Positions 28,255 through 37,193 of a stretch of DNA of 64,000 bases are shown here, piece after piece. This DNA comes from Pseudodesulfovibrio profundus (GTDB lineage: Bacteria > Desulfobacterota > Desulfovibrionia > Desulfovibrionales > Desulfovibrionaceae): NCBI RefSeq assembly GCF_900217235.1, contig NZ_LT907975.1:1097501-1161500 (forward strand). The letters run 5' to 3'. The number at the start of each line of letters is the position of its first letter. Positions within the stretch are counted from its first letter, which is position 1. Under the pieces are notes generated by a model that was not told where the DNA came from, made no database searches, and worked only from the letters and a program-made list of their open reading frames with translations. The position numbers were made by a program, and so were the translations under genes.

Positions 28255-29132
28255 GATGCGACCTCCCCAAGTTTCTGACGGGTGATTTTAAGCCCAATCC
28301 AGATAATGAGGGAACTGAGCAGAAGCAGCAGGAATCCGAAGGCTGAGCCTTGATTCCAATTGAAGCTGGCAATGAACTGGTTGTAAATCTGTTCCGTGAA
28401 CCAGAGCGAATTCTTTCCGCCCATGAGATTGGGAGTCAGGTAATTCCCCAGTGCCAACATGAACACCACGATGGAGCCGGAAGTAATACCGGGCTTGCAA
28501 TGCGGTATGATGATGGTTCGCCAGATGGTCAGTTGCCCGGCCCCCAGGTCATGGGCCGCTTCGATGAGGCTGTCATCAAGACTCTCCATGACGGAAACAA
28601 GCGGCACGACCATGAACAGCATGGAAGTATAGACCAACCCCATGATCATGGTGGCGTCATTGTACAGCATTTCGATGGGCCTATCGATGAGCCCCAACTT
28701 CAGCATGAAGAAGTTGAGCACGCCGGACTCGCGTAGCAGAATCATCCATCCGTAGATACGGACCAGTTCACTGACCCAGAATGGGAGCAGCAGGAGGATC
28801 ATCAAGGCCCCCTGCACCTTTGATCTGGCCAGTTTGGCGATATAGAAGGAGACCGGCATGGCGATCAAAAAGCAGATGAACGTCGTGATGACAGCGTACA
28901 GAGCCGTGCGAACAAACGTCAGCCAGTAGATAGGTTCGGTAAAGAAATTCCTGTAATTCTGAAGTGTCCAGACTACATCACCGTAATCATTCTCCCCACG
29001 AAAACTCATGGTTAACAGATCAAGATGCGGGAGAATGATCAGAAGCAGCAGCCAGGAGATCACCGGCGCAAAAAATATCCAGAATGCAAGACGTGAACGC
29101 GGCATATCACCCCTCCGCCTCAAAACAGACAC
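28251..29132 (-). CDS. ABC transporter permease, PotB-like
   Basis: Inner-membrane permease (293 residues, possibly starting a few codons later near the MPRSRLAF segment). It has six membrane segments and an EAA loop EAAHDLGAGQLTIWRTIIIPHCKPGI. It overlaps the ATPase gene by about 26 bp and the second permease by 4 bp, i.e. a tightly coupled operon. Confidence 0.87.
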   Translation of the reverse strand: MSVLRRRGDMPRSRLAFWIFFAPVISWLLLLIILPHLDLLTMSFRGENDYGDVVWTLQNYRNFFTEPIYWLTFVRTALYAVITTFICFLIAMPVSFYIAKLARSKVQGALMILLLLPFWVSELVRIYGWMILLRESGVLNFFMLKLGLIDRPIEMLYNDATMIMGLVYTSMLFMVVPLVSVMESLDDSLIEAAHDLGAGQLTIWRTIIIPHCKPGITSGSIVVFMLALGNYLTPNLMGGKNSLWFTEQIYNQFIASFNWNQGSAFGFLLLLLSSLIIWIGLKITRQKLGEVAS

Positions 29133-30189
29133 CCGATTCGGGATGCCACCCCACTGTGATCACATTGCCCGGCTCAATATGGTCGAACCGCCGATTCTGC
29201 GGCAGTGTCACAATGAGTTCGTGCTCCTGTTCAGTCAGGGTCAACAGACGACTGTTGGCTCCATCAAACAGAATACTTTTCACTGTCACATCAAAGACAT
29301 TCAAGCCCTCTTTGTCACGGGGTTCGATGACCATCGCTTCAGGTCGCAGAAAAAGATCAACCCGCGCCCCTTGATGACACGGCGTATGCGACCTGGCCCG
29401 AAACGAATACCCTTCGTCAGTTGTCACCAAGACGTCACCGGACAGTCCCTGCGTCACGACACCGCTCCACTTGTTGGTATCCCCAACGAACTGCGCCACA
29501 AAAGGCGTATCGGGTTCACCGTACAATTCCTGTGGGGTTCCAACCTGCTCGAAACGGCCATTATTCATGACAGCCACCCGATCAGACATGACCAAAGCCT
29601 CGGACTGATCATGCGTAATATAGATGAATGTGGTCCCCACCTTGTTCTGGAGCTTTTTCAACTCCACCTTCATCTGTTCACGCAGCTTGAGATCCAACGC
29701 TCCCAGAGGTTCATCCAGCAACAGAACAGATGGTTCCAGTACGAGACAGCGAGCAATTGCGACTCGCTGCTTCTGCCCACCTGATAACTGATTGATCTGC
29801 TTGGAGCCGTACCCTGGCAGCCCCACTCGTTCGAGCATGGCTTCGACTTTTTTGCTGGTCGTCGGTGCATCAACACCCCGCCGCTTCAACCCGAAGGCAA
29901 TATTATCGGCGACATTCATCATCGGAAACAAAGCCAGATGCTGAAAAACCAGATTGACGGGACGCTTGTTCGGAGGAACGCCAAGCATATCCTCCCCGCG
30001 AATTTCAATGCTCCCTGATGTTGGTGCCTCGAAACCGGCAATCATCCGCAGCAAGGTCGTCTTGCCACAGCCGGAGGGGCCGAGAATCGAAAAGAATGAA
30101 CCAGTTGGAACATCAAAGCTCACATTGTCGACAGCGAGGAAGTCGCCGAATCGCTTCACCATATTTCGTACGGATAGATCGTTGGTCAT
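29107..30189 (-). CDS. ABC transporter ATP-binding protein, PotA-like
   Basis: The roughly 360-residue importer ATPase has Walker A GPSGCGKTT, the signature LSGGQKQRVAIAR, Walker B VLLLDEPLGALD, the switch His in YITHDQSEAL and a C-terminal TOBE domain. I prefer ATG 30189 because the protein then starts like its relatives; an upstream in-frame TTG at 30216 is possible. The gene is separated from the binding-protein gene by a hairpin. Confidence 0.88.
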   Translation of the reverse strand: MTNDLSVRNMVKRFGDFLAVDNVSFDVPTGSFFSILGPSGCGKTTLLRMIAGFEAPTSGSIEIRGEDMLGVPPNKRPVNLVFQHLALFPMMNVADNIAFGLKRRGVDAPTTSKKVEAMLERVGLPGYGSKQINQLSGGQKQRVAIARCLVLEPSVLLLDEPLGALDLKLREQMKVELKKLQNKVGTTFIYITHDQSEALVMSDRVAVMNNGRFEQVGTPQELYGEPDTPFVAQFVGDTNKWSGVVTQGLSGDVLVTTDEGYSFRARSHTPCHQGARVDLFLRPEAMVIEPRDKEGLNVFDVTVKSILFDGANSRLLTLTEQEHELIVTLPQNRRFDHIEPGNVITVGWHPESGVCFEAEG

Positions 30190-30216
30190 AGTATTGTTCG
30201 GTTGAGGATTGAACAA

Positions 30217-30242
30217 GGCGGGGAGTCAAACAACTCCCCGCC
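30217..30242 (-). terminator. Hairpin between binding-protein gene and ATPase gene
   Basis: GGCGGGGAGT and ACTCCCCGCC form a perfect 10-bp stem with a 6-nt loop and no long U tract. Such hairpins often give partial termination or protect the upstream mRNA, so that the binding protein is made in excess over the membrane subunits. Confidence 0.6.
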
Positions 30243-30270
30243 TCTACTTACAGGTATTCAGACTATTCCG

Positions 30271-31329
30271 CTATTGGGCGGCCTTGATCTTATCCAGGAT
30301 TTTACCTTCCATGCTTTCCAGCTTGGCAGGAACCGGCGGATACCATTTGATATTATCGATGGTGGCCTGCGGGAAGGATCGATCGAAGTTGGCGGCCACA
30401 GCTTCATCCGTGTACTTCAGAGCGCCCTGGGATGCCGTGGCGTACTTTTCCTGAGAAGAGAAATACCCGGCGTTTTCAGGCTTCATGATGAAGTTGATCC
30501 ACTTGTAGGCGGCATCCACATTCTTGGCCTTGGAGGGAATGGTGAACGTATCGATCCAGCCGAGAGCACCCTCTTTGGGAGCCTTGAAGTCAATTGCCTT
30601 GTTATCGCCATGCAGCTTCCATCCACCGGCATCCCATGCCATGGCAACGTAAACCTCTTCCGAGCGCATGGATTCCAGCAGCGAATCGCCGTTAGCCCAG
30701 TAATTCTTCACCACAGGCTTGGCTTCGATCATTGCATCCGCAATCTTGTCGAGCATCTCTTTGTAGGCTTTAGGGTCGTCATACAGTGCGAACGGGTCAT
30801 ACCCCAGAGCAAAGCCCATGGCGATCAGCGTGGGCCGTTTCAGACGGTAGCTCACACGACCTTTGTATTTGGGATCAATCAGCGCCTTGAAGGAATCAGC
30901 TTCGGCAGCCTTGTCGCTATTGACGATGAGGCCGGAGGTTCCCCAGCAGAACGGTACCGCATAGGAATCACTGCCCACGCGAGTATTCTTTTTGACCGCC
31001 TCAAGCATGGACGGGATGAACAGGGAGCTGTCTATTTTGGAGTAGTCCAGGGGTTGATAGAGATTGAATTTCTTTTGAACAGAAGCGATCCTGTCCTGGG
31101 ATGGTTGAGCCAAGTCGAACCCGGCACCGCGGGTAGCCCGGAGCTTGGCGATCATCTCCTCGTTATTGGAAAACGTGACTTCCACATCGATGCCGGTTTC
31201 CTTTTCAAATGCATCGATCAATTTCTGAGGAGCATACCCCTTCCAGGTTAACAGTTTCAACGTTTCCGCCTGGGCCGCACCAGTCATGACGAACAGGGAC
31301 AGTAGAGCGAATACAACAATTTTCTTCAT
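30271..31329 (-). CDS. ABC transporter substrate-binding protein, PotD-like
   Basis: Periplasmic protein of 352 residues with a signal peptide (MKKIVVFALLSLFVMTGAAQA). It has the PotD/F fold start LKLLTWKGYAPQKLIDAFEKETGIDVEVTFSNNEEM. ATG 31329 is favoured over an in-frame TTG two codons upstream because GGAG sits 7 bp before it. It is the first gene of the operon with the ATPase, two permeases and GDPD. The ligand is not readable from sequence; the GDPD partner points away from plain polyamines. Confidence 0.87.
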   Translation of the reverse strand: MKKIVVFALLSLFVMTGAAQAETLKLLTWKGYAPQKLIDAFEKETGIDVEVTFSNNEEMIAKLRATRGAGFDLAQPSQDRIASVQKKFNLYQPLDYSKIDSSLFIPSMLEAVKKNTRVGSDSYAVPFCWGTSGLIVNSDKAAEADSFKALIDPKYKGRVSYRLKRPTLIAMGFALGYDPFALYDDPKAYKEMLDKIADAMIEAKPVVKNYWANGDSLLESMRSEEVYVAMAWDAGGWKLHGDNKAIDFKAPKEGALGWIDTFTIPSKAKNVDAAYKWINFIMKPENAGYFSSQEKYATASQGALKYTDEAVAANFDRSFPQATIDNIKWYPPVPAKLESMEGKILDKIKAAQ

Positions 31330-31482
31330 GATCAAACTCCATCATTTTGTGAACAAAAACTGACACAAGACACTTGCCACCATTTTAATCAACGTAACGA
31401 AGGATACCCGGATAAGAATGGGACTCATCATACGCCGTTTCACGACGGATGAAAGGATAAAAGTTCCATCAAACCTATCAGA

Positions 31483-31606
31483 TTGGGTTAACCCAACTCG
31501 ACCAACATATGCAACATGAACTGGTAATTCTTGACATTTTTGTGGCGACTACTTGTCAATGCGGCAACGATTTGACCAGTTGCCATATATCATAAATATA
31601 TATAAT
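31483..31606. promoter_or_regulatory. Divergent control region with palindrome and inverted AACTGGT sites
   Basis: Between the divergent binding-protein and GntR genes lie a perfect palindrome TTGGGTTAACCCAA (31483-31496) and two mirror-image sites, AACTGGT (31519-31525) and ACCAGTT (31575-31581). TATAAT at 31601 is a -10 box only 12 bp before the regulator ATG, so its mRNA may be nearly leaderless. Confidence 0.4.
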
Positions 31607-31617
31607 ATCAGTACATC

Positions 31618-32340
31618 ATGGGAGAAAGAAAAGAAAAACCACAGTACCTTACGTTGAAAAGGTTCATTTTGGAACTTTTACGCAAAGGGAAGCTCTCCCC
31701 TCATGAAAAACTCCCCAGTGAACGCGATTTAACCAAGCAGTTCGCCCTCAACAGAAACACTGTGCGTCATGCGCTTGGCATCCTCGAACGAGAGGGGAAA
31801 ATTTATCGATCAGGGCGCAAGGGATGGTTTGCCAGCGGTCAGCGATTGGTATTTGACCCAAGCAAGGAACACGTGAACTTTGATAAACTGGCTCGCAAAC
31901 AAGGGTTCACCCCAGCCTGGCAGGTGCTGGAAAGCGGAACCATGCAGGCGACCGGCGAACTGCAAGAGCTATTCAATGTAGAGGAAGGAACGGAGCTGTT
32001 TCACGTCTTTGAAACAGGCAGCCTGGACGGGCATCAGGTATATTATTCGGAATACTTTTTTCTGGCTGAAATCTGTCCGGGATTTCTGCCGAAAATTGTC
32101 TCACGTCCCATGACAGATGTTCTACGGGAGGATTATTCCATCCATCTGTACCAAAAGGATTTACTGATCCGTCCCATCAACATGGAGGAGGAAACCGCCA
32201 GCCACATTGGGTTGCCCACACACTCCCCAGGGATATTTTTCCGACGCATCAAAAACTCGCAACAGGGACGCATCGTGCAGGTCGATTACGAATACTGGCG
32301 AGCAGATTCGATTGAACTACGGAGCACTTTTTCTTCATAA
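31618..32340 (+). CDS. GntR-family (HutC/UTRA) transcription regulator
   Basis: The 240-residue regulator has an N-terminal winged helix (residues 10-75: LSPHEKLPSERDLTKQFALNRNTVRHALGILEREGKIYR) and a C-terminal UTRA ligand domain (residues 95-235, with YYSEYFFLAEICPGF). It is divergent from the PotD-like/GDPD operon and is the likely local regulator, similar in arrangement to PhnF-type control of phosphonate or phosphodiester uptake. Confidence 0.85.
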   Translation: MGERKEKPQYLTLKRFILELLRKGKLSPHEKLPSERDLTKQFALNRNTVRHALGILEREGKIYRSGRKGWFASGQRLVFDPSKEHVNFDKLARKQGFTPAWQVLESGTMQATGELQELFNVEEGTELFHVFETGSLDGHQVYYSEYFFLAEICPGFLPKIVSRPMTDVLREDYSIHLYQKDLLIRPINMEEETASHIGLPTHSPGIFFRRIKNSQQGRIVQVDYEYWRADSIELRSTFSS

Positions 32341-32370
32341 GAGGACACATCCGTGCAGCAGACTGTGCAA

Positions 32371-32787
32371 TCAGGAATCGCCCTCTTCTCCGGGGAGCCG
32401 ATCAAATCGCTCAACCAACTCCAAATGTTCATCCCAGTTCGCCCTTCTCTCGTAAAAGATATGACCATCCGGCTGTATCGGAACATCGCAATCAAGACTA
32501 CCGGCAGGCACGACCAGCAGCGTTCCATCCATCTGAAGGTTGGGAAGCGCGGAACCGCATTGAGTGCAGAAACTTTTGATATGACCGCTGGATTCAAAAT
32601 CATGGGTCCGAACAAGCTCCTCTCCCTTAAGCCAACGCAGTTCTGCTGTTTTTGAAAACAGATTGGCCGCATGGGCAGAGCCGGTATCTTTTCGACAACG
32701 TTCACAGTGGCACAGAAAGAAATTCTCAAACTCACCAGTCACTTCATAGGCGACCTTTCCGCACAGACACGATCCTGCATATACCAT
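32371..32787 (-). CDS. GFA/CENP-V family zinc protein
   Basis: Small protein of 138 residues with the GFA zinc-site pattern: GSCLCGKVAYEV (residues 5-16), CHCERCRK and FCTQCGSALP. The family is named for glutathione-dependent formaldehyde-activating enzyme, but most members have unknown substrates. It is convergent with the GntR gene and closed by sequence overlap only. ATG 32787 follows GAGGTGAGTG. Confidence 0.88.
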   Translation of the reverse strand: MVYAGSCLCGKVAYEVTGEFENFFLCHCERCRKDTGSAHAANLFSKTAELRWLKGEELVRTHDFESSGHIKSFCTQCGSALPNLQMDGTLLVVPAGSLDCDVPIQPDGHIFYERRANWDEHLELVERFDRLPGEEGDS

Positions 32788-32821
32788 CACTCACCTCATT
32801 TCATGGCATGATGTAAAGGAA

Positions 32822-32851
32822 TCCGGGCAGAAGCAACACCTTCTGCCCGGA
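32822..32851. terminator. Strong hairpin, probable terminator
   Basis: CCGGGCAGAAG and CTTCTGCCCGG form an 11-bp perfect stem with a 6-nt loop, followed by AATCTATCTTT on the plus strand. It lies upstream of the GFA gene and downstream of nothing obvious on the plus strand, so it may also end read-through from the FMN-protein gene (minus). Confidence 0.5.
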
Positions 32852-32973
32852 ATCTATCTTTCATTATAACTAAGGGGAAGAATCCCTTACTGTCTACCTC
32901 AATGCATACTAATCGCAGATCATGTCACATAGTTGAACAGACCTTTAAGAAAAGAGTCTTTCACCTTCCAGAG

Positions 32974-33351
32974 CTAAGAACCGATCAAAGGAAGTTCCTT
33001 ATCCACCCTGAAAAAGACCAAAAACCGTCGCTTGGTGGGCTGCTCTTCGTCAATCTTGCAACGTCGACACAGTTCGAACAGCAACTCTGTATCTTCCTCT
33101 TCGCGCAACATTGTCAAAGACAACCGCTTTCCCTTGTATCCCGAGGAATTCTCCCTGAATAGGAAGTGGGCCTTTTGCGTGGCGACAACATTACTGTGAC
33201 TCAGACGATCATTCATGACAATCGCAAGCGACCCGTCATCCATAACGTGTGGTCTTGAATACACGGCTGCATTCACTTCTCCATTGGCATCAGCAGTAGA
33301 TAATACGCCAAATCCCTTGGTGTTGTCGAAATATTCTCTCAATTCAGACAT
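32974..33351 (-). CDS. Pyridoxamine 5'-phosphate oxidase-like FMN-binding protein
   Basis: A 125-residue split-barrel protein. The opening LREYFDNTKGFGVLSTADANGEVNAAVYSRPHVMDDGSLAIVMNDRLSHSNV is typical of the small PNPOx-like family that binds FMN or haem. The single domain lacks the C-terminal PdxH dimerisation region, so it is not PdxH itself. It is monocistronic. Confidence 0.85.
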   Translation of the reverse strand: MSELREYFDNTKGFGVLSTADANGEVNAAVYSRPHVMDDGSLAIVMNDRLSHSNVVATQKAHFLFRENSSGYKGKRLSLTMLREEEDTELLFELCRRCKIDEEQPTKRRFLVFFRVDKELPLIGS

Positions 33352-33544
33352 AGTAGCTTCCTTTTTTTGTGTATTACTAATCTTGACGATCAGCGCATTT
33401 CAATACGCTCACTCGCTAACAGTAACACATACTACTATCACATCATGTCAGTATATTGAACCTTTTTTGAAATGAGTGAGGCATGGAGTATTGCAAAATG
33501 ATGGCCGAGTGCTTTGACCAACTGCTTAATCAATGGTGTACAGA

Positions 33545-34033
33545 TCATCCATTCAGCACCCAAAGACTGATAGCGAGTACCGAAGCGAAGCAAGTCCACA
33601 AAAAATATGGAAGGAGAATGCAGGCTGCCTTTGGTGAGAAACGGTAAAAAAGCGTGATTGTTTTTCCCAAAAACAAAACCAGGATGAGGGTATCGAGACT
33701 GCCCAACATGGTACTTTGCAGACCGAACATCAATGGTGTGAATAGTAGGTTTACAACCAACTGAGCCGAGTACCACAGGTATCCTTGCCCTTTGGCTGAG
33801 CCATCTGCAAGCCAGAACACCCACAGCGAAACACCCATTGATGCATAAAGGAGTGTCCACACGACTGGGAAAACAATGGCCGGAGGGTAAAACGGCGGCT
33901 TAACCAACTGCTCGACCCAAGGCCCGGGAGGAAAGAACGAGCCTACCAAAGAGCCTGCCATGATATGAGTAAAAATGAAGACTGCAAGCACCCCATACCG
34001 CTTAACCATGGACTCTGCCCCCTTCACTTCCAT
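33545..34033 (-). CDS. tspO: TspO/MBR family membrane protein
   Basis: The 162-residue protein (or 154, if ATG 34009 is used) has five transmembrane helices of the TspO/peripheral benzodiazepine receptor fold. Family residues are visible: PPFYPPAIVFPVVWTLLYASMGVSLW (residues about 45-70) and WYSAQLVVNLLFTPLMFG. TspO binds porphyrins and is tied to oxidative stress and tetrapyrrole handling in bacteria. No operon partner. Confidence 0.9.
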   Translation of the reverse strand: MEVKGAESMVKRYGVLAVFIFTHIMAGSLVGSFFPPGPWVEQLVKPPFYPPAIVFPVVWTLLYASMGVSLWVFWLADGSAKGQGYLWYSAQLVVNLLFTPLMFGLQSTMLGSLDTLILVLFLGKTITLFYRFSPKAACILLPYFLWTCFASVLAISLWVLNG

Positions 34034-34090
34034 CTTCTCAGCCCGATTCCATTACCATCTCAACTCACAATATAAAATTGGCAACAAAAA

Positions 34091-34113
34091 AGCCCGCAGT
34101 AAAACCGCGGGCT
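34091..34113 (-). terminator. Terminator after PEP-CTERM gene
   Basis: AGCCCGC and GCGGGCT form a stem with a 9-nt loop. The A-rich left side gives a U tract for the minus-strand transcript that ends 24 bp upstream. Confidence 0.8.
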
Positions 34114-34136
34114 CATTGATTGTATGGCGTTAACCG

Positions 34137-35015
34137 CTACTGACGAATTCTGCGACCAGCGAAGAACAAGCCAACAAGGCCCAGTCCGAAAATGGCGAAA
34201 GTGGAAGGCTCCGGTGTCGGAATCGGACCATTGGAAACAACAGTCAGTTGCGAGCTGGCATATGTCGTATCACCCTCGACCGTGGTCCAACCAAAAAGAT
34301 TGTACTCGGGATCGTCGACCCAACCATTTTCAAAGGCCCAAATAAAGAAGGTGTCGTAAGTGACATCCCCATAGCCCAAGTCTTCAAGGGTCTGGAGAAC
34401 GGTGGTACCGTTGTGGTCCATGCCCGCCAGGGAATCCATATCCAGTTGTCCAAGCCCACTGGTAAAGGAGAATGTGTAGTTGTAGCCCATGTAATCGAAC
34501 TGTTCGATGGAAGCCTCGGGATTGACGAGCAGAAACACATCATTGTTGCGTGATGGATTGAAGATATGCGTATTGTCAGTCTCAAAGAACATGAACTCTA
34601 GCACTGTATCGAAAGAATTCACGGCACCCGTGACAGGATCAATACCCTTCAACGTCAGGTTGGCAGCCATCATGGCACCATGAAGGGAATAGTTGCCGGT
34701 AACAGGCTGATTATCATGAAACATGTGGTCGATGATATCCACAGTGGTCCCGGTATCAACGGTACCACTCTTGGTAATGAATCCAATCGAGCTTTGATCA
34801 CCATCGCCCCAGCTCAACGAATTAACAGTTTCCCCGGCTCCATTGACGTAGCTTTCTGGCGTTAACCCGGTCTGGGTATTGTCCTGATTCCAATAGTCAT
34901 TAAACTCATAAGAAACCGAATATTCCCACTGAGTGATTTGAGCAGCAAGGGCTGGAGTTGAAAAAAGTATAGTCAGGCAGAGTATCATAAAGACTTTAGA
35001 AACATTGGTTATCAT
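34137..35015 (-). CDS. PEP-CTERM sorting domain protein
   Basis: Secreted protein of 292 residues with a signal peptide (residues 1-24, ending ALAAQ). The polar beta-rich body is Thr/Asn/Asp-rich with no enzyme motif. The C-terminal sorting signal PTPEPSTFAIFGLGLVGLFFAGRRIRQ combines PEP, one membrane helix and an Arg-rich tail, which is the substrate tag of the EpsH/exosortase system linked to exopolysaccharide. No exosortase gene lies in the window. Confidence 0.88.
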   Translation of the reverse strand: MITNVSKVFMILCLTILFSTPALAAQITQWEYSVSYEFNDYWNQDNTQTGLTPESYVNGAGETVNSLSWGDGDQSSIGFITKSGTVDTGTTVDIIDHMFHDNQPVTGNYSLHGAMMAANLTLKGIDPVTGAVNSFDTVLEFMFFETDNTHIFNPSRNNDVFLLVNPEASIEQFDYMGYNYTFSFTSGLGQLDMDSLAGMDHNGTTVLQTLEDLGYGDVTYDTFFIWAFENGWVDDPEYNLFGWTTVEGDTTYASSQLTVVSNGPIPTPEPSTFAIFGLGLVGLFFAGRRIRQ

Positions 35016-35333
35016 TGCAGATTCTCCTTATAAAAGTTGGGAAGAATATGCACACAACATGCCACACGCAACCACCTTTAAATACTGATCTTTTTATTTT
35101 ACCACATTAGGAAATTCCCAAATCATGTAAAAAATACCGACAAGTTTCAGGTTTTTTTACACTCTATTACAAATCAAATAAAACAAGCAGCATGCAAAAC
35201 AAAATCCATCCTCAGCAGGTAGGAAAACGAACTCAGAGGGCTGCACGTTGCATTTTGATTTATGGGTACCGCTAATCTGATGAGAACGCCCACCAACTTG
35301 CCCCACACTTGAACGGGTGCTATCCCTCAAAGA
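35016..35333. other. Intergenic AT-rich region
   Basis: 318 bp between divergent genes, presumably holding both promoters. No gene, RNA or clear operator was recognised. Confidence 0.5.
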
Positions 35334-35780
35334 ATGAAAATACTCGTCACTCTCATACTTGGCTCGATAGCGCTGTTGTTTCTGCTTGGTTTCTTCAGCA
35401 AGCCGCCTAAGACACTTGGCGTGACAAATGGAAAACTTGCCCAGTGCACGGAGGCAAAGAACTGCGTATCATCCCAAGCAGGGGATGAGGCTCATTCGAT
35501 AGCCCCCATTGAAGCAACTGGTGCTAGTAAGAGAGTGACAACTCTGCTCACCAAATCCATCAACGCCATGGGAGGCAAGGTTGTCTCAATTGAGGGGCCA
35601 TACCTTTGGGCGGAATTCACCTCAAAAGTCTTCCGTTTTGTGGATGATGTGGAGTGTTACTATGACCAGGAATCCGGCGTCATACACATCCGCTCGGCAT
35701 CACGGGTGGGATATTATGATTTCAACGCTAACAGAAAACGTGTTGAAGAGTTGAGACAGAAATTCTTGGCCCACAATTAA
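35334..35780 (+). CDS. DUF1499 family protein
   Basis: The 148-residue protein has an N-terminal membrane anchor (residues 4-22). DUF1499 hallmarks follow: KLAQCTEAKNCVSSQ near residue 37, LWAEFTSKVFRFVDDVECYYD, and the C-terminal IHIRSASRVGYYDFNANRKRVEELRQKF. Function is unknown; an envelope location is likely. Single gene on the plus strand between two minus-strand units. Confidence 0.85.
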   Translation: MKILVTLILGSIALLFLLGFFSKPPKTLGVTNGKLAQCTEAKNCVSSQAGDEAHSIAPIEATGASKRVTTLLTKSINAMGGKVVSIEGPYLWAEFTSKVFRFVDDVECYYDQESGVIHIRSASRVGYYDFNANRKRVEELRQKFLAHN

Positions 35781-35817
35781 AGACGAGCCGATCCAAACTG
35801 CAAAACACCATATATTG

Positions 35818-36423
35818 CTACACCAGAAAGGATGGCAAACTCGATACGTCGACAGTAGTTTGAATCAATTCAACACCCCCATTTACCGCAGTAAAAACCG
35901 TGCACTGAGCATAGCCAGGGCTATAGTGAAACGGATCGTCCATTGTATGTCCGGTAATTCGACACAGGACAGAACGAATAACCCCGGCATGGGTAACCGC
36001 CAGCACATGTTGCGGTCCTGACGCCAATCGATTCAGAATCGGCATAGCCCGGTCAGCAACATCATTGAACGACTCGCCTCGCGGCGGTTTGAAATCGCTG
36101 AAATTTTCGCCACGACGAACGTACTCGGCAGGATATTGCGTACGGATCGCATCAAAGGTCTGTCCATCCCACGCCCCCATATTAATTTCATTCAATTCAG
36201 GGACAATCTCCGCTTGAACACCAAGTTCGGCCGCCAGCGGCTCGATTGTCCTGATGGCCCGAGTTGCCGGACTTGTGCAAAGACGAAGGAATCCACATTC
36301 TCGCAACACAGCGCTTGCTTCAACGGCCTGCTGAACTCCTTGTGCAGATAACGGGACTTCCGTTCTGCCGATGCACCGCCCGCTGCCCCCGTCTGTATGT
36401 ACATGCCGCATGAGAACAATCAC
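35818..36423 (-). CDS. Histidine phosphatase family protein
   Basis: Phosphoglycerate-mutase-like phosphatase of 201 residues. The catalytic motif is LMRHVHTDGGSGRCIGRTEVPLS (RHxxT, residue 6 on), the second His is in VTHAGVIRSVLC, and Glu sits in ELNEINMGAWDGQ. It is closest in style to CobC/alpha-ribazole phosphatases. It overlaps the MobA/HD gene by 4 bp and is the last gene of the aldehyde oxidoreductase operon; IS5 copy 2 upstream is likely polar on it. Confidence 0.87.
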   Translation of the reverse strand: MIVLMRHVHTDGGSGRCIGRTEVPLSAQGVQQAVEASAVLRECGFLRLCTSPATRAIRTIEPLAAELGVQAEIVPELNEINMGAWDGQTFDAIRTQYPAEYVRRGENFSDFKPPRGESFNDVADRAMPILNRLASGPQHVLAVTHAGVIRSVLCRITGHTMDDPFHYSPGYAQCTVFTAVNGGVELIQTTVDVSSLPSFLV

Positions 36424-37193
36424 GAAAGCGCCTCCCGCGCCAACCGTTCGGCGCTGTCGCCGGCCTCATCTTCGAACCGAGCCATAAGCGCTCTGGCTCT
36501 CTCCAAACGACCAAGGATGGCTTGCTTTGCTCCGGGTTCATGGGCGTATTGCTTGACCTTCTCCAGGTATCGTTCTTCCAGAGGGACCGGTCTGTGACAA
36601 CGAACCAGCTTGTCAGCCAAAAAGACGATATCCTTCTCCAACAAGGCATCATCCGGTCCCAGCGCAGTATCAAAATGAATGCGAACTACATCTGCCGCAG
36701 CATGAAAGCCATGCCTTTTCAGAAGCTCTGCTCCAGCTTCCTCATGACGTTTCGTGCCTTTACCTATGTCGTGTGTCAGAGCCGCTCCCAATACAAGCCC
36801 AACATCGAGCGGGGTTGCCTTGCACTGCTCGTTAAAGGCCTCGCACAACGCCCTAGCCACTCGCGATACTGCCTGGCAGTGCTCCATGACATGTCTGGTT
36901 CCACCCGCCATCAGCCATAATTGTTCACATTCGCCCGGCGTGGGATGGCCGCGCCCGTACAAACTCAAGGCGAGCTCATAATCATCGGAATGATCAAGAT
37001 CAAGGAGCGTACCGCTATCAGCAACCTCAAGGTCCAGAGCTTCAGCATCATGCCTCTCCAGAACGCTCCGCAAGCCGCCCTCGCCGTCATGTGCGAGTAT
37101 CTCCGGAATAAGGCTTCTGCTAATGATCGGTGGATGGCCCCGGTCTCCCAGGAACTTAGGATAAAGTATCGATGGACGGGTTCTATCGAACTC

